Shown here piece after piece: positions 1-7,162 of a stretch of DNA of 60,544 nucleotides. This stretch comes from an uncultured Gemella sp. GTDB lineage: Bacteria; Bacillota; Bacilli; Staphylococcales; Gemellaceae. The notes below the pieces were generated by a model. That model had not been told where the DNA came from. It worked only from the letters and a program-made list of their open reading frames with translations, and did not search any database. How positions within the stretch are numbered: the first letter of the stretch is position 1; every line of letters starts with the position of its first letter. The translations under genes and the position numbers were made by a program. Location of the stretch: the NCBI GenBank assembly GCA_900555985.1, contig USNF01000005.1, positions 1 through 60,544 of the forward strand, read 5' to 3'.

Positions 1-2
1 AA

Positions 3-686
3 AATGAAGTAGTGATTGAAAAGAGTTTATCTGAAAAAGAAGGTTTTGCTATTGGTGATACAATTAAAACCGCAAACTCTGATACTGAATTAAAAATAGT
101 AGGTTATACAGAAAAATCTAGATTTAATGTTGCTCCAGTTATATACATAAATATTAATGATTTTCAAACTTTAAAATATGGAGCTAATAAAGCTACTGAT
201 AATCCTATGATTAACGCATTTGTAGTAAAAGGTGAATTAAAAGATTATGATAGTTCAGTATTCCAAAAAGTAAGTGTAGATGACTTTATTAATGAGCTAC
301 CTGGATATAGTGCTCAAAACTTAACTTTTGGTTTAATGATAGGATTCTTAATAGTTATTTCAGCTATTATTATAGGAATTTTCATGTATGTACTTACTAT
401 TCAGAAAAAGCCTGTTTTTGGAATTATGAAAGCTCAAGGTATTTCAAATAAAACTATAGGTTCGGCTGTCTTATCTCAAACATTCATACTTTCGCTTATA
501 GGAAGTATTTTGGGGCTGTTAGGTACATGGTTAACGTCACTTGTTTTACCACCAGCAGTACCATTTTTAGGTAATGGATTATATTACAGCATAATCTTCG
601 TTAGCTTAATCATTTTTTCTTTAGTAGGAACTTTATTCTCAGTTTTGGCTATTAGAAAAATTGATCCATTAAAAGCAATAGGGTAG
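3..686 (+). CDS. ABC transporter permease, FtsX/MacB type (5' partial)
   Basis: C-terminal part of a permease; the frame is open to the window edge, so the true start lies upstream. What remains is an extracytoplasmic stretch (about residues 1-100) and three membrane segments near residues 105-130, 150-180 and 190-215, ending in the IRKIDPLKAIG tail typical of FtsX-domain permeases. The ATPase gene begins 7 bases after the stop, so the two form one transporter. FtsX-type exporters move peptides, lipids or antibiotics rather than importing solutes; the substrate cannot be read here. Confidence 0.85.
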   Translation, partial: NEVVIEKSLSEKEGFAIGDTIKTANSDTELKIVGYTEKSRFNVAPVIYININDFQTLKYGANKATDNPMINAFVVKGELKDYDSSVFQKVSVDDFINELPGYSAQNLTFGLMIGFLIVISAIIIGIFMYVLTIQKKPVFGIMKAQGISNKTIGSAVLSQTFILSLIGSILGLLGTWLTSLVLPPAVPFLGNGLYYSIIFVSLIIFSLVGTLFSVLAIRKIDPLKAIG

Positions 687-693
687 GTGTTAT

Positions 694-1368
694 ATGAATG
701 TATTAGAATTTAAAAATGTTACTAAGTCATACAAAGATGGAAATAATGAAATAGAAGCATTAAAAGAAACAAATTTTAAAATAGAAGAAGGTCAATTTAT
801 TGCGATAATCGGTCCGTCAGGTTCAGGTAAATCAACTTTCTTAACTTTAGCTGGAGGATTACAAACTCCATCTAAAGGTCAAATAATTATTAATGGTAAA
901 GATTATACAAACTTATCAGAAAAAGAAAGAGCTAAGTTACGCTTCAATGATATTGGTTTTGTTTTGCAAGCATCTAATTTAGTGCCATTTTTAACTGCCA
1001 AACAACAGTTAGAATTAGTTGATAGAATAAATAAGAATAATAAACAAACAATTCAAGATAAACATTCATTGTTTAAAGAACTGGGAATTGAACATTTAGA
1101 AAATAAATTACCAAAAGACTTATCAGGAGGAGAGAGACAACGTCTAGCTATAGCTAGAGCTCTTTACAATGATCCTGCAATTATCTTAGCTGATGAACCT
1201 ACAGCAAGTCTTGACTCAGACAGAGCGTTTGAAGTAGTCGATTTACTGTCAAAAGAGTGTAGAGAAAAAAATAAATCTATTATTATGGTAACTCATGATA
1301 ATAGAATGATTGAAAAATGTGATCATGTTTATCGAATGAAAGATGGTATTCTTACAAAAGAAAGATAA
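694..1368 (+). CDS. ABC transporter ATP-binding protein, LolD/MacB-like
   Basis: A 224-residue cytoplasmic ATPase powering the permease just upstream. Visible motifs are Walker A GPSGSGKST (about residues 40-48), a Q-loop (FVLQAS), signature LSGGERQR (about 143-150), Walker B IILADEPTASLD and an H-loop THD. Length and motif spacing are usual for the LolD/MacB/YknY group of stand-alone ATPases that pair with FtsX permeases. A Rho-independent terminator follows directly, so this is the last gene of its operon. Substrate unknown; antimicrobial-peptide or lipid export would be family-typical guesses. Confidence 0.9.
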   Translation: MNVLEFKNVTKSYKDGNNEIEALKETNFKIEEGQFIAIIGPSGSGKSTFLTLAGGLQTPSKGQIIINGKDYTNLSEKERAKLRFNDIGFVLQASNLVPFLTAKQQLELVDRINKNNKQTIQDKHSLFKELGIEHLENKLPKDLSGGERQRLAIARALYNDPAIILADEPTASLDSDRAFEVVDLLSKECREKNKSIIMVTHDNRMIEKCDHVYRMKDGILTKER

Positions 1369-1372
1369 AATT

Positions 1373-1409
1373 AAAAATGTCTAAGTGAAATAGCTTAGGC
1401 ATTTTTTTA
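1373..1409 (+). terminator. Rho-independent terminator after ABC operon
   Basis: An 11-bp stem (AAATGTCTAAG / CTTAGGCATTT, one G-U pair) with an 8-base loop and a T7 run directly after the stop of the ATPase gene. Confidence 0.85.
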
Positions 1410-1483
1410 TTGCTTATAAGTATTAGTTAGAATATAATTAAATTAATAATAAAATACATTATGAGTATCAGGAGATGAATATT

Positions 1484-1877
1484 ATGCTTTTACTGGGTGT
1501 AAAAAAAGAAAATGGATGGCTATTTGCAGAATATAGATTAACTTATAGAGTAGGTTGGGAGCATATTTGTAAAGGAGTTAAATTAGCTTACGATTATTAT
1601 GATAATGTAGAAGTTCTTGTTGATGATAAAATAGTAAATATAAACTCAAAAGAACAAGTTATGGAATTAGAAGAAGCTGGAAACTGGAAATATGACTATA
1701 CGTGGTATTTCTAAAATAATTGGAGTACCATTGATGATAACTTTCTATAATCAACTACAAGTAGTTAGATGTTCAGTAGGATGTGTGACTGAGGAATTTC
1801 AAGTAGCTGACTATGAAAAATTTAATAAGTCATTAGCACAATATATGGATAGTCTAGAGATAGCTATGTTCCGATAA
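1484..1877 (+). pseudogene. small hypothetical gene, probably frameshifted
   Basis: Two partly overlapping reading frames cover this stretch. The first (ATG 1484, GGAG at 1471-1474, to TAA 1714; an in-frame ATG at 1475 overlaps the SD less plausibly) encodes 76 residues starting MLLLGVKKENGWLF. The second (1692-1877, a different frame) encodes a tail ending MDSLEIAMFR and has no ribosome site of its own. Both look like ordinary acidic, coding-like protein. One frameshift between about 1692 and 1735 would join them into a protein of roughly 130 residues. I recognise no family. They could be two overlapping genes, or the shift could be a sequencing error. Confidence 0.45.
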
Positions 1878-1944
1878 GAAAGACTTTTATTTTTGAATTA
1901 TATATATTGTTTAGATAAATAATTGTATAATGTATATAAATATG

Positions 1945-1982
1945 ATAACATTGTTATATGCTAGAGTAGTATAAAGTACTCT
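1945..1982 (+). promoter_or_regulatory. inverted repeats in the traX-like leader
   Basis: A palindrome ATAAC-ATT-GTTAT (1945-1957) is followed by a 6-bp hairpin AGAGTA/TACTCT (1963-1968/1977-1982). They lie 65-100 bases before the TraX-like gene, downstream of an AT-rich promoter-like stretch. They could be an operator and a leader structure; nothing identifies the regulator. Confidence 0.3.
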
Positions 1983-2047
1983 CATTATCCCTAATTAAAG
2001 GACTATATTATATAATTTATATCTTAAATAATACTGAAAGGAAGAAA

Positions 2048-2788
2048 ATGAAAAATTTAAAATTTGATGGAACGCAGTTAAAATATATAGCTATAATTGC
2101 TATGACGATAGATCATTTAGCATGGCTGTTATATCCAGGTTTAGTTAAAGAACCAATACCAGTGCTTATGCATATAGTTGGACGTTTAACGGCACCAATC
2201 ATGTGGTATTTTATTGCAGAAGGATGTTATTATACAAAAGATATTAAAAAATATTTCTTAAGACTTATGAGTTTTGCTGTAGTCAGTCACTTTGCATTTT
2301 GTTTTGGTTTAGGAATACCGTTTAATATTATGACAGGAAGTATATTTAATAAAACGAGTGTCTTATTCCCATTAGCTATGGCAGTATTATTAATTGCAAT
2401 CTTTAGAAGTGAAAAGATAAGCAACACACTAAAGATTTTAGCAATTGTTGTTTTCTGTTTATTAACATTTGTAGCGGATTGGTCTTCAATTGCTCTTATG
2501 ATGCCATTCTTCTTATATAATCATAGAGGTAATAAAAAACAACAAATGCTTGACTATGCTATCTGGATAAGTGTTTATGCAGCTGTTTATATTATTTTTA
2601 TAGATGTATTCTATGGAGTATTGCAGTTTGCAACTTTATTCTCATTACCACTATTAATGAGATATGATGGAACTAGAGGTAAACATATTGGTTCTAAATG
2701 GTTCTTTTACTACTATTATCCAATACATTTAGCAATTATAGGTATTTTTAGAATTATCTTATATGGAAATATTCCATTGGTATTTTAA
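2048..2788 (+). CDS. TraX-family integral membrane protein
   Basis: A 246-residue protein with about seven or eight hydrophobic segments. The N-terminus (KFDGTQLKYIAIIAMTIDH) carries the MxIDH signature of the TraX family, known from F-pilin N-acetylation and from many Firmicute homologues of unknown role. No conjugation genes are nearby, so this is probably a housekeeping or envelope acyltransferase-like protein rather than part of a transfer system. SD GAAAGGAAG precedes ATG 2048. It is a single-gene unit closed by a terminator. Family call is good; substrate unknown. Confidence 0.8.
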   Translation: MKNLKFDGTQLKYIAIIAMTIDHLAWLLYPGLVKEPIPVLMHIVGRLTAPIMWYFIAEGCYYTKDIKKYFLRLMSFAVVSHFAFCFGLGIPFNIMTGSIFNKTSVLFPLAMAVLLIAIFRSEKISNTLKILAIVVFCLLTFVADWSSIALMMPFFLYNHRGNKKQQMLDYAIWISVYAAVYIIFIDVFYGVLQFATLFSLPLLMRYDGTRGKHIGSKWFFYYYYPIHLAIIGIFRIILYGNIPLVF

Positions 2789-2802
2789 AATTTATAATAT
2801 TT

Positions 2803-2838
2803 AAGAAAGGAGTACTTTTAAAAGGTGCTTCTTTTTTA
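2803..2838 (+). terminator. terminator after traX-like gene
   Basis: Hairpin of about 15 bp with several G-U pairs (AAGAAAGGAGTACTT / AAGGTGCTTCTTTTTT) ending in T6. Confidence 0.7.
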
Positions 2839-2946
2839 ATAATAAAATATTATACATTATATTAAACCATAATTTTTAGATTATAAAGATATATGTTATA
2901 ATTATATTAATAACATAATATAATAGTTAATTTTGGAGGTAACTGT

Positions 2947-3882
2947 ATGAAGAAAAATTTTTTGAAGATATCAGCAGCAATCCTATTATCGATAAGTTTA
3001 GTTGGATGTGGAGCTAAACAATCAACAGAAAATAAACAGGCCGAACAAAAAACTGAGGTTGTAGAAGGACCAGGAAAAGATTTTGACTGGAACGCTAAAG
3101 TTGAACCAGTTGGGAAAAAGCGTACTTATACTGAGGAAAATTCTGGAAAGAGTTTTACTGCAGATCTTACTAAATTAGAAACAGCACAGAGTAAATTAGA
3201 AGAAAAGCGTAAGTCTATTACTGATAAAAAAGTTCAAGAAGCACTTAAAGTAGTTGATGCTTTTTATGTTAATCAACAAAATATAGATGTTGTTGTTAAA
3301 GCTGGAGGTTTTAATAATCAAAAAGAAATGTATAAAAAACTTTATGACGATTATAGTAAGAAATTAGGAGTACCTGATAATGAAACTAATTTCAAATTTC
3401 AGGATGTTAATTATAACATGAAGGAATATGGTGCTATGTATTTTAAAATTAATAGTAATGCTTATGGGAAAGCTGGAGCATATGATTTAGAAGACTATAA
3501 AGTTGAAGGTAATACTGTCTATTTATCTTTAAAAGTACCAACAGTTGATACATATCAATATGTTGTACAAACTTCTTATAAATCAAACAACAGCTCATTT
3601 TTTGCGTCACTAGTTGAGATAACTAGTACAAGTGATAATAAGTTTGAACGCATGTATGCAAAAACTATTTTCTATTTAGGAGCTGTCGATTTTAGAGGTG
3701 ATGGCTATGTAGATTTACAAGGTATGGATTATCTTGCAAGAGCTAAACAATATCTTGCTATTCAAGTAGATGATTCTGGTAAAGTCACAATAGACAATGA
3801 TAATTTATCGAACTTATTACGTATTAATATGGCTGCATCAAATGAAAAAAATAGTGCAAAATTTGGTGCTGTTGAAAAATAA
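2947..3882 (+). CDS. putative exported lipoprotein, unknown function
   Basis: A 311-residue protein with a clear lipoprotein signal peptide: Lys-rich N-terminus, hydrophobic core, then lipobox LVGC with Cys at about residue 21. It should therefore be anchored to the outer face of the membrane. The mature part begins with a Lys/Glu/Gln-rich linker. A mixed alpha/beta region follows with no motif I can assign; the Lys-rich helix at residues 70-110 and the charged-aromatic pattern loosely recall DUF3829-type lipoproteins, which is not a firm call. It has its own SD (TTTTGGAGG) and a strong terminator, so it is monocistronic. Confidence 0.75.
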   Translation: MKKNFLKISAAILLSISLVGCGAKQSTENKQAEQKTEVVEGPGKDFDWNAKVEPVGKKRTYTEENSGKSFTADLTKLETAQSKLEEKRKSITDKKVQEALKVVDAFYVNQQNIDVVVKAGGFNNQKEMYKKLYDDYSKKLGVPDNETNFKFQDVNYNMKEYGAMYFKINSNAYGKAGAYDLEDYKVEGNTVYLSLKVPTVDTYQYVVQTSYKSNNSSFFASLVEITSTSDNKFERMYAKTIFYLGAVDFRGDGYVDLQGMDYLARAKQYLAIQVDDSGKVTIDNDNLSNLLRINMAASNEKNSAKFGAVEK

Positions 3883-3885
3883 TAG

Positions 3886-3926
3886 AAAAACACTGTATTA
3901 AGATATTTCTTAATACAGTGTTTTTT
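3886..3926 (+). terminator. strong terminator after lipoprotein gene
   Basis: Perfect 18-bp stem (left arm 3886-3903, right arm 3908-3925) with a TATT loop, running into T6. The A-rich left flank may also let it act on the other strand. Confidence 0.9.
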
Positions 3927-4004
3927 AAGATAAAAGATGTAGTAAAACTTTGAAAAATATTATACAATATTAATTAGTTAAAAAAATTTTTAAGAAAGGT
4001 GAAT

Positions 4005-4409
4005 ATGGATATAAAAAAAGAAAAAGTTCTTTGTCAAAAGCAATGGGCAAAAAATAAATATTTAGTTTTAAGTCATTCAAGTAAAATATATTTAGAAATT
4101 AGAACATACTTAAAACAAGAAGAGGTATCTTTGGAAAAAGTAAATAAGCTTATAAAACAAGCAATTAATTTGCCAGAGGATAAAGGTCAAGTTACTAACG
4201 CCTTACATCATGTTTGGGGATACTTTAAAAAGTTTGCTACAAAAGAAGAAAAAGATAAATTTTTTGAAATGATTGAAGATTATCATATAAATAAAACTAC
4301 AAAAGAAGACTTGATAGAAGAAGTAAGATACTTACTGGAAAAATATCCAAATAAGTATTTAGAGCAGTCTACTTTTATCAATGGAGGAAAAGATGAGACT
4401 TTGGCATGA
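4005..4409 (+). CDS. DUF1722 (YbgA-family) protein
   Basis: A 134-residue protein matching the DUF1722/YbgA pattern: an N-terminal QKQWAKNKYLVLSHS segment, a central ALHHVWGYFKK motif and a C-terminal LLEKYPNKYLEQSTFI motif. ATG 4005 is chosen because GAAAGG lies 5 bases upstream; a GTG at 3999 is in frame but overlaps that site. The biochemical role of the family is unknown. In E. coli, ybgA sits beside the photolyase gene phr. Here the gene overlaps a DenV-like UV-repair gene by 17 bases, again suggesting a role in repair of UV damage. Confidence 0.75.
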   Translation: MDIKKEKVLCQKQWAKNKYLVLSHSSKIYLEIRTYLKQEEVSLEKVNKLIKQAINLPEDKGQVTNALHHVWGYFKKFATKEEKDKFFEMIEDYHINKTTKEDLIEEVRYLLEKYPNKYLEQSTFINGGKDETLA

Positions 4410-4755
4410 AGAACTAATATCAAAACTACCCAGGCAACAGCTTTTAGGACAACACAGAGAATGTTGTGCCCTTCGAGGAAATGGCTGGGGAAAGAGGCAT
4501 GCAACTGTTAATTATGTATTTGAGTATGAACCATATTTATTGTTTAAATACCATGAATTAATTATGCAAGAAATGGAAAATAGAGGATATAATGTCAGTA
4601 AAGAATGGTTTGATAAAAACTATCGAGGAAAAATTTGTAACCCCCATAAAAATTTAAAAGAAGTAAAGATAAAATCACCTATATATAAAGAACATAATAA
4701 GGATTATTATAAAGAGTGCATTGAAAATTTAGCTCAAAAAGATATTTTTCTTTAG
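4393..4755 (+). CDS. pyrimidine dimer DNA glycosylase-like protein (T4 endonuclease V family)
   Basis: A 120-residue basic protein starting MRLWHEELISKLPRQQLLGQ, the N-terminal pattern of the small bacterial group related to T4 DenV (Pyr_excise / TIGR02328). With ATG 4393 as start (GGAGG at 4383-4387) Arg22 and Glu23 fall at the same numbers as the catalytic Arg22/Glu23 of T4 endonuclease V, which supports both start and family. Residue 2 is Arg, not the Thr whose free amino group is the nucleophile in T4, so initiator Met would probably stay on and classical lyase chemistry is uncertain. It overlaps the DUF1722 gene by 17 bases, so the two are translationally coupled. Confidence 0.7.
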   Translation: MRLWHEELISKLPRQQLLGQHRECCALRGNGWGKRHATVNYVFEYEPYLLFKYHELIMQEMENRGYNVSKEWFDKNYRGKICNPHKNLKEVKIKSPIYKEHNKDYYKECIENLAQKDIFL

Positions 4756-4822
4756 TCTAATAATCATAATAGAAATATTTTTTTAAAAGAATTATTTCTA
4801 TTTTTTTGTGAAGTTAAAAATA

Positions 4823-4851
4823 TTGACAGAAACTAGAAATAAGAGTAGTAT
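4823..4851 (+). promoter_or_regulatory. promoter of marR gene
   Basis: -35 TTGACA (4823-4828), 17-base spacer, -10 TAGTAT (4846-4851). Expected start of transcription is near 4858, just before the palindrome at 4871. Confidence 0.7.
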
Positions 4852-4870
4852 AAAGATAGTTTAAAAGTAC

Positions 4871-4886
4871 TTGCTTGCGCAAGCAA
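4871..4886. promoter_or_regulatory. 16-bp perfect palindrome, probable MarR operator
   Basis: TTGCTTGCGCAAGCAA is a perfect palindrome located about 13 bases after the expected transcription start and 16 bases before the marR ATG. MarR dimers bind such 16-20 bp palindromes and usually repress their own gene. Its GC content stands out in this AT-rich spacer. Confidence 0.65.
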
Positions 4887-4901
4887 TAAAGGTGGTGCGA
4901 T

Positions 4902-5282
4902 ATGAATAAAGATGAATTAGTAAGTAAATGGCTATCTTTTCATAATGCAATGAAATATATTAGTAATGAGTTGGAGGAAGCTTTAAGTAAGGGAGAGCAT
5001 CCTATTACTTTGAATGAATATTATAGTTTGCATTATTTAAATGAAACGGAAGGAAATATTCTTAGAATGACAGATTTAAGTGAGAAGATTTCACTTAGTT
5101 TAAGTGCTACATCTAGGATGTTAGCAAAATTTGAGAATACTTGTGGAGTTATTGAGAGATTTTCTTCAGCTGAAGATAAAAGAGGGGTTTGTATAAGATT
5201 AACTCCGTCCGGGAAGGAATACTTAGAACGTGCTACTAATACTGTGGCTGAAATATTAGAAAAAAACTGTGATAGAATTTAA
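4902..5282 (+). CDS. MarR-family transcriptional regulator
   Basis: A 126-residue winged-helix protein. Residues 25-110 give the MarR fold: the recognition helix is around LSLSATSRMLAKFE and the wing contains SSAEDKRGVCIRLTPSGKEYLE. SD GGTGG precedes ATG 4902. It most likely represses itself through the palindrome at 4871-4886. The terminator-like hairpin just after the stop separates it from the oxidoreductase gene, but read-through could let it control that gene too. The ligand is unknown. Confidence 0.85.
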   Translation: MNKDELVSKWLSFHNAMKYISNELEEALSKGEHPITLNEYYSLHYLNETEGNILRMTDLSEKISLSLSATSRMLAKFENTCGVIERFSSAEDKRGVCIRLTPSGKEYLERATNTVAEILEKNCDRI

Positions 5283-5312
5283 AATCAAAGTTAATAGTTT
5301 TGATTTTTATTT
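5281..5312 (+). terminator. terminator-like hairpin after marR
   Basis: AAAATCAAA (5281-5289) pairs with TTTGATTTT (5299-5307), loop of 9 bases, followed by a T-rich tail. The stem is all A-T except one pair, so termination is probably partial. Confidence 0.5.
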
Positions 5313-5376
5313 TGAGAATTTGCTTATTTATACAAGCAAACAATTTATAAAAAATAATAAAGGTAGGTTGAATAAT

Positions 5377-6426
5377 ATGAAATTATCAGTATTAAATTTA
5401 GCGCCACTTAGAAGTGGAGAGAACTTTAAAGATGCAATTGATGCGATGGTAAGACTAGCCCAGAAAACTGAACAATTAGGATACGAAAGATATTGGGTTG
5501 CTGAACACCATAATACAAAAAGTGTAGCTAGTAGTGCGACACAATTATTAATACAACATACTTTAGCTAATACAAAAAATATAAGAGTTGGTTCAGGTGG
5601 TGTTATGCTTCCAAACCATAGTCCATATATAGTTGCTGAACAATATGGTACTTTAGAAACATTATATCCAGGTCGAGTAGATTTAGGATTAGGTCGTGCA
5701 CCTGGTACAGATTATAATACTGCAAGAGCAATAAGAAGAAATACAAATAGAGAGCTAGATTTCAAAAAAGAAATAATTGAACTTTCTGGTTACTTTAAAG
5801 ATACTAGACCTGTTCATGCATATCCAGCAGCAGGCTTAGATGTACCATTCTATATTCTTGGATCTAGTACAGATAGTGCATATTTAGCTGCAGAATTAGG
5901 ATTGCCTTATTCGTTTGCATCACACTTTGCCCCAGCGTTGATGGAAAATGCTGTAGCTATTTATAGACATTATTTTAAACCTTCTGATGTCTTAAAAGAG
6001 CCTTACGTAATCTTAGGTGCTAATGCAGTAGTGGCTGATACAGATGAAGAGGCAAAAATGCTTTCAACTACACAAATTCAGTCATTTTTAAATATAATAA
6101 CTAGCAATCCACAAGGAATGGTACCACCAGTTCAATCGGAAGAAGCTGTTTGGAAAAATTATATTGCGACTACAAAGGTTCCACATTTTGGACCGATAGC
6201 TTTTGAACATGATGAAATAGTAGATCATGAAAAATCTGTAGTTAAACAAATGACTAAAGTTTCGTTTATTGGTAGTAAAGAAACAGTAAAAAAACAAATT
6301 GCAGATTTAAAACGTAGAGTTGAGTTTGATGAACTTATGATTAATTCATATATTTATGATGAAGAAGCTCAACATTATTCATATGAATTATTAAAAGAAG
6401 CTGTAGATGAGTTAGAAAACGAATAG
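5377..6426 (+). CDS. luciferase-like (LLM class) flavin-dependent oxidoreductase
   Basis: A 349-residue cytoplasmic protein of the bacterial-luciferase-like TIM-barrel family. It begins MKLSVLNLAPLRSGENF and has the family motifs YWVAEHHN (about residues 43-50), VGSGGVMLPNHSP (70-82) and LYPGRVDLGLGRAPGTD (about 96-112), typical of the YhbW-like subgroup. Such enzymes use reduced flavin and oxygen; substrates are usually unknown. ATG 5377 is preferred (AGGTAGG upstream) over in-frame codons inside the preceding spacer. It follows a MarR gene and is followed 10 bases later by a GNAT gene, suggesting a small detoxification unit. Confidence 0.85.
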   Translation: MKLSVLNLAPLRSGENFKDAIDAMVRLAQKTEQLGYERYWVAEHHNTKSVASSATQLLIQHTLANTKNIRVGSGGVMLPNHSPYIVAEQYGTLETLYPGRVDLGLGRAPGTDYNTARAIRRNTNRELDFKKEIIELSGYFKDTRPVHAYPAAGLDVPFYILGSSTDSAYLAAELGLPYSFASHFAPALMENAVAIYRHYFKPSDVLKEPYVILGANAVVADTDEEAKMLSTTQIQSFLNIITSNPQGMVPPVQSEEAVWKNYIATTKVPHFGPIAFEHDEIVDHEKSVVKQMTKVSFIGSKETVKKQIADLKRRVEFDELMINSYIYDEEAQHYSYELLKEAVDELENE

Positions 6427-6436
6427 GGAGTGTACA

Positions 6437-6988
6437 ATGTTTATTTATAAAACAAAGAAGTTTATTTTAAATAATGGTAGTGAATGTAAACTAGTATTGC
6501 CGGATTTAGAGTATGCTGAGGATATTTATAAAATAATAGAAATAGAAAGAAATAGACTATCGAAATATTTACCATGGGTAATGGATATGAAATCAGTTCA
6601 GGATGAGGAGCAATTCCTAGAGTATAGCATAGATAAAATTCACAAAGAAGAAATGATGATGTTTATTATACTAGTTGATGAGAAAGTAGCTGGAATGATT
6701 GATCTTCATAATATAACTAGAAGTGCAAAAAGGGCTGAAGTTGGTTATTGGCTAAGTGAAAAATTTGAAGGTTATGGTATAATTACACAAGCTGTTGAAA
6801 AAATAGAAGAGTATTCTTTTAAAGAATTAAAACTACATAAATTACAAATTAGGGTACATCCTAAAAATCAAAAAAGTGCAAATATTCCTCAGCGTCTAGG
6901 ATACTTTAAAGAAGCTACACTTGTAGAACACGAAGTATTGAATGGAGAATATATAGATTTAGATATATTTGCTAAATTAAATAAATAA
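6437..6988 (+). CDS. GNAT N-acetyltransferase, RimJ/RimL type
   Basis: A 183-residue protein with the RimJ/RimL GNAT layout: N-terminal beta strand with LVLPDLEYAEDIYKII, a VAGMIDLHNITRSAKRAEVGYWLSEKFEGYGI stretch carrying motif A (acetyl-CoA pyrophosphate loop, here EGYGIITQAV, a relaxed form of QxxGxG/A), and the motif B region HPKNQKSANIPQRLGYFKEA. It would transfer an acetyl group from acetyl-CoA to a protein N-terminus or small molecule. It is cotranscribed with the LLM oxidoreductase (10-base gap) and closed by a terminator. Confidence 0.85.
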   Translation: MFIYKTKKFILNNGSECKLVLPDLEYAEDIYKIIEIERNRLSKYLPWVMDMKSVQDEEQFLEYSIDKIHKEEMMMFIILVDEKVAGMIDLHNITRSAKRAEVGYWLSEKFEGYGIITQAVEKIEEYSFKELKLHKLQIRVHPKNQKSANIPQRLGYFKEATLVEHEVLNGEYIDLDIFAKLNK

Positions 6989-6996
6989 GTATAAAG

Positions 6997-7032
6997 AGTA
7001 AAGAATTGAAATTTAACAATTCTTTACTTTTT
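6997..7032 (+). terminator. terminator after GNAT gene
   Basis: Perfect 12-bp stem AGTAAAGAATTG / CAATTCTTTACT (6997-7008 / 7017-7028) followed by a T-rich tail. Confidence 0.85.
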
Positions 7033-7042
7033 TACACATAAT

Positions 7043-7057
7043 TGATAATAATTATTA
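7043..7057. promoter_or_regulatory. Fur-box-like 7-1-7 operator
   Basis: TGATAAT-A-ATTATTA differs at one position from the Gram-positive Fur consensus TGATAATnATTATCA. It abuts the -35 element of the promoter driving the ABC pair, as expected for iron-dependent repression. Confidence 0.6.
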
Positions 7058-7086
7058 TTTACAATCAAACGTAAGAGTGATAAAAT
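7058..7086 (+). promoter_or_regulatory. promoter of the iron-type ABC pair
   Basis: -35 TTTACA (7058-7063), 17-base spacer, -10 TAAAAT (7081-7086), directly downstream of the Fur-box-like site. Confidence 0.65.
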
Positions 7087-7162
7087 TAATGAAAGAGCTT
7101 TAAATTATTGTTAAAGTATTAATTTAACTGGGAGTTTATACAAAAAAAATAAGGAGGAAATT

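Noticed and set aside
1907..1931. Promoter TTGTTT...TATAAT before the TraX-like gene
   Set aside because: The spacer is only 13 bases, too short for a normal sigma-A promoter.
5269..5376. Longer reading of the LLM oxidoreductase from 5269
   Set aside because: The extension overlaps the marR stop and a terminator-like hairpin, lacks a ribosome site, and is not family-like. ATG 5377 has AGGTAGG upstream.
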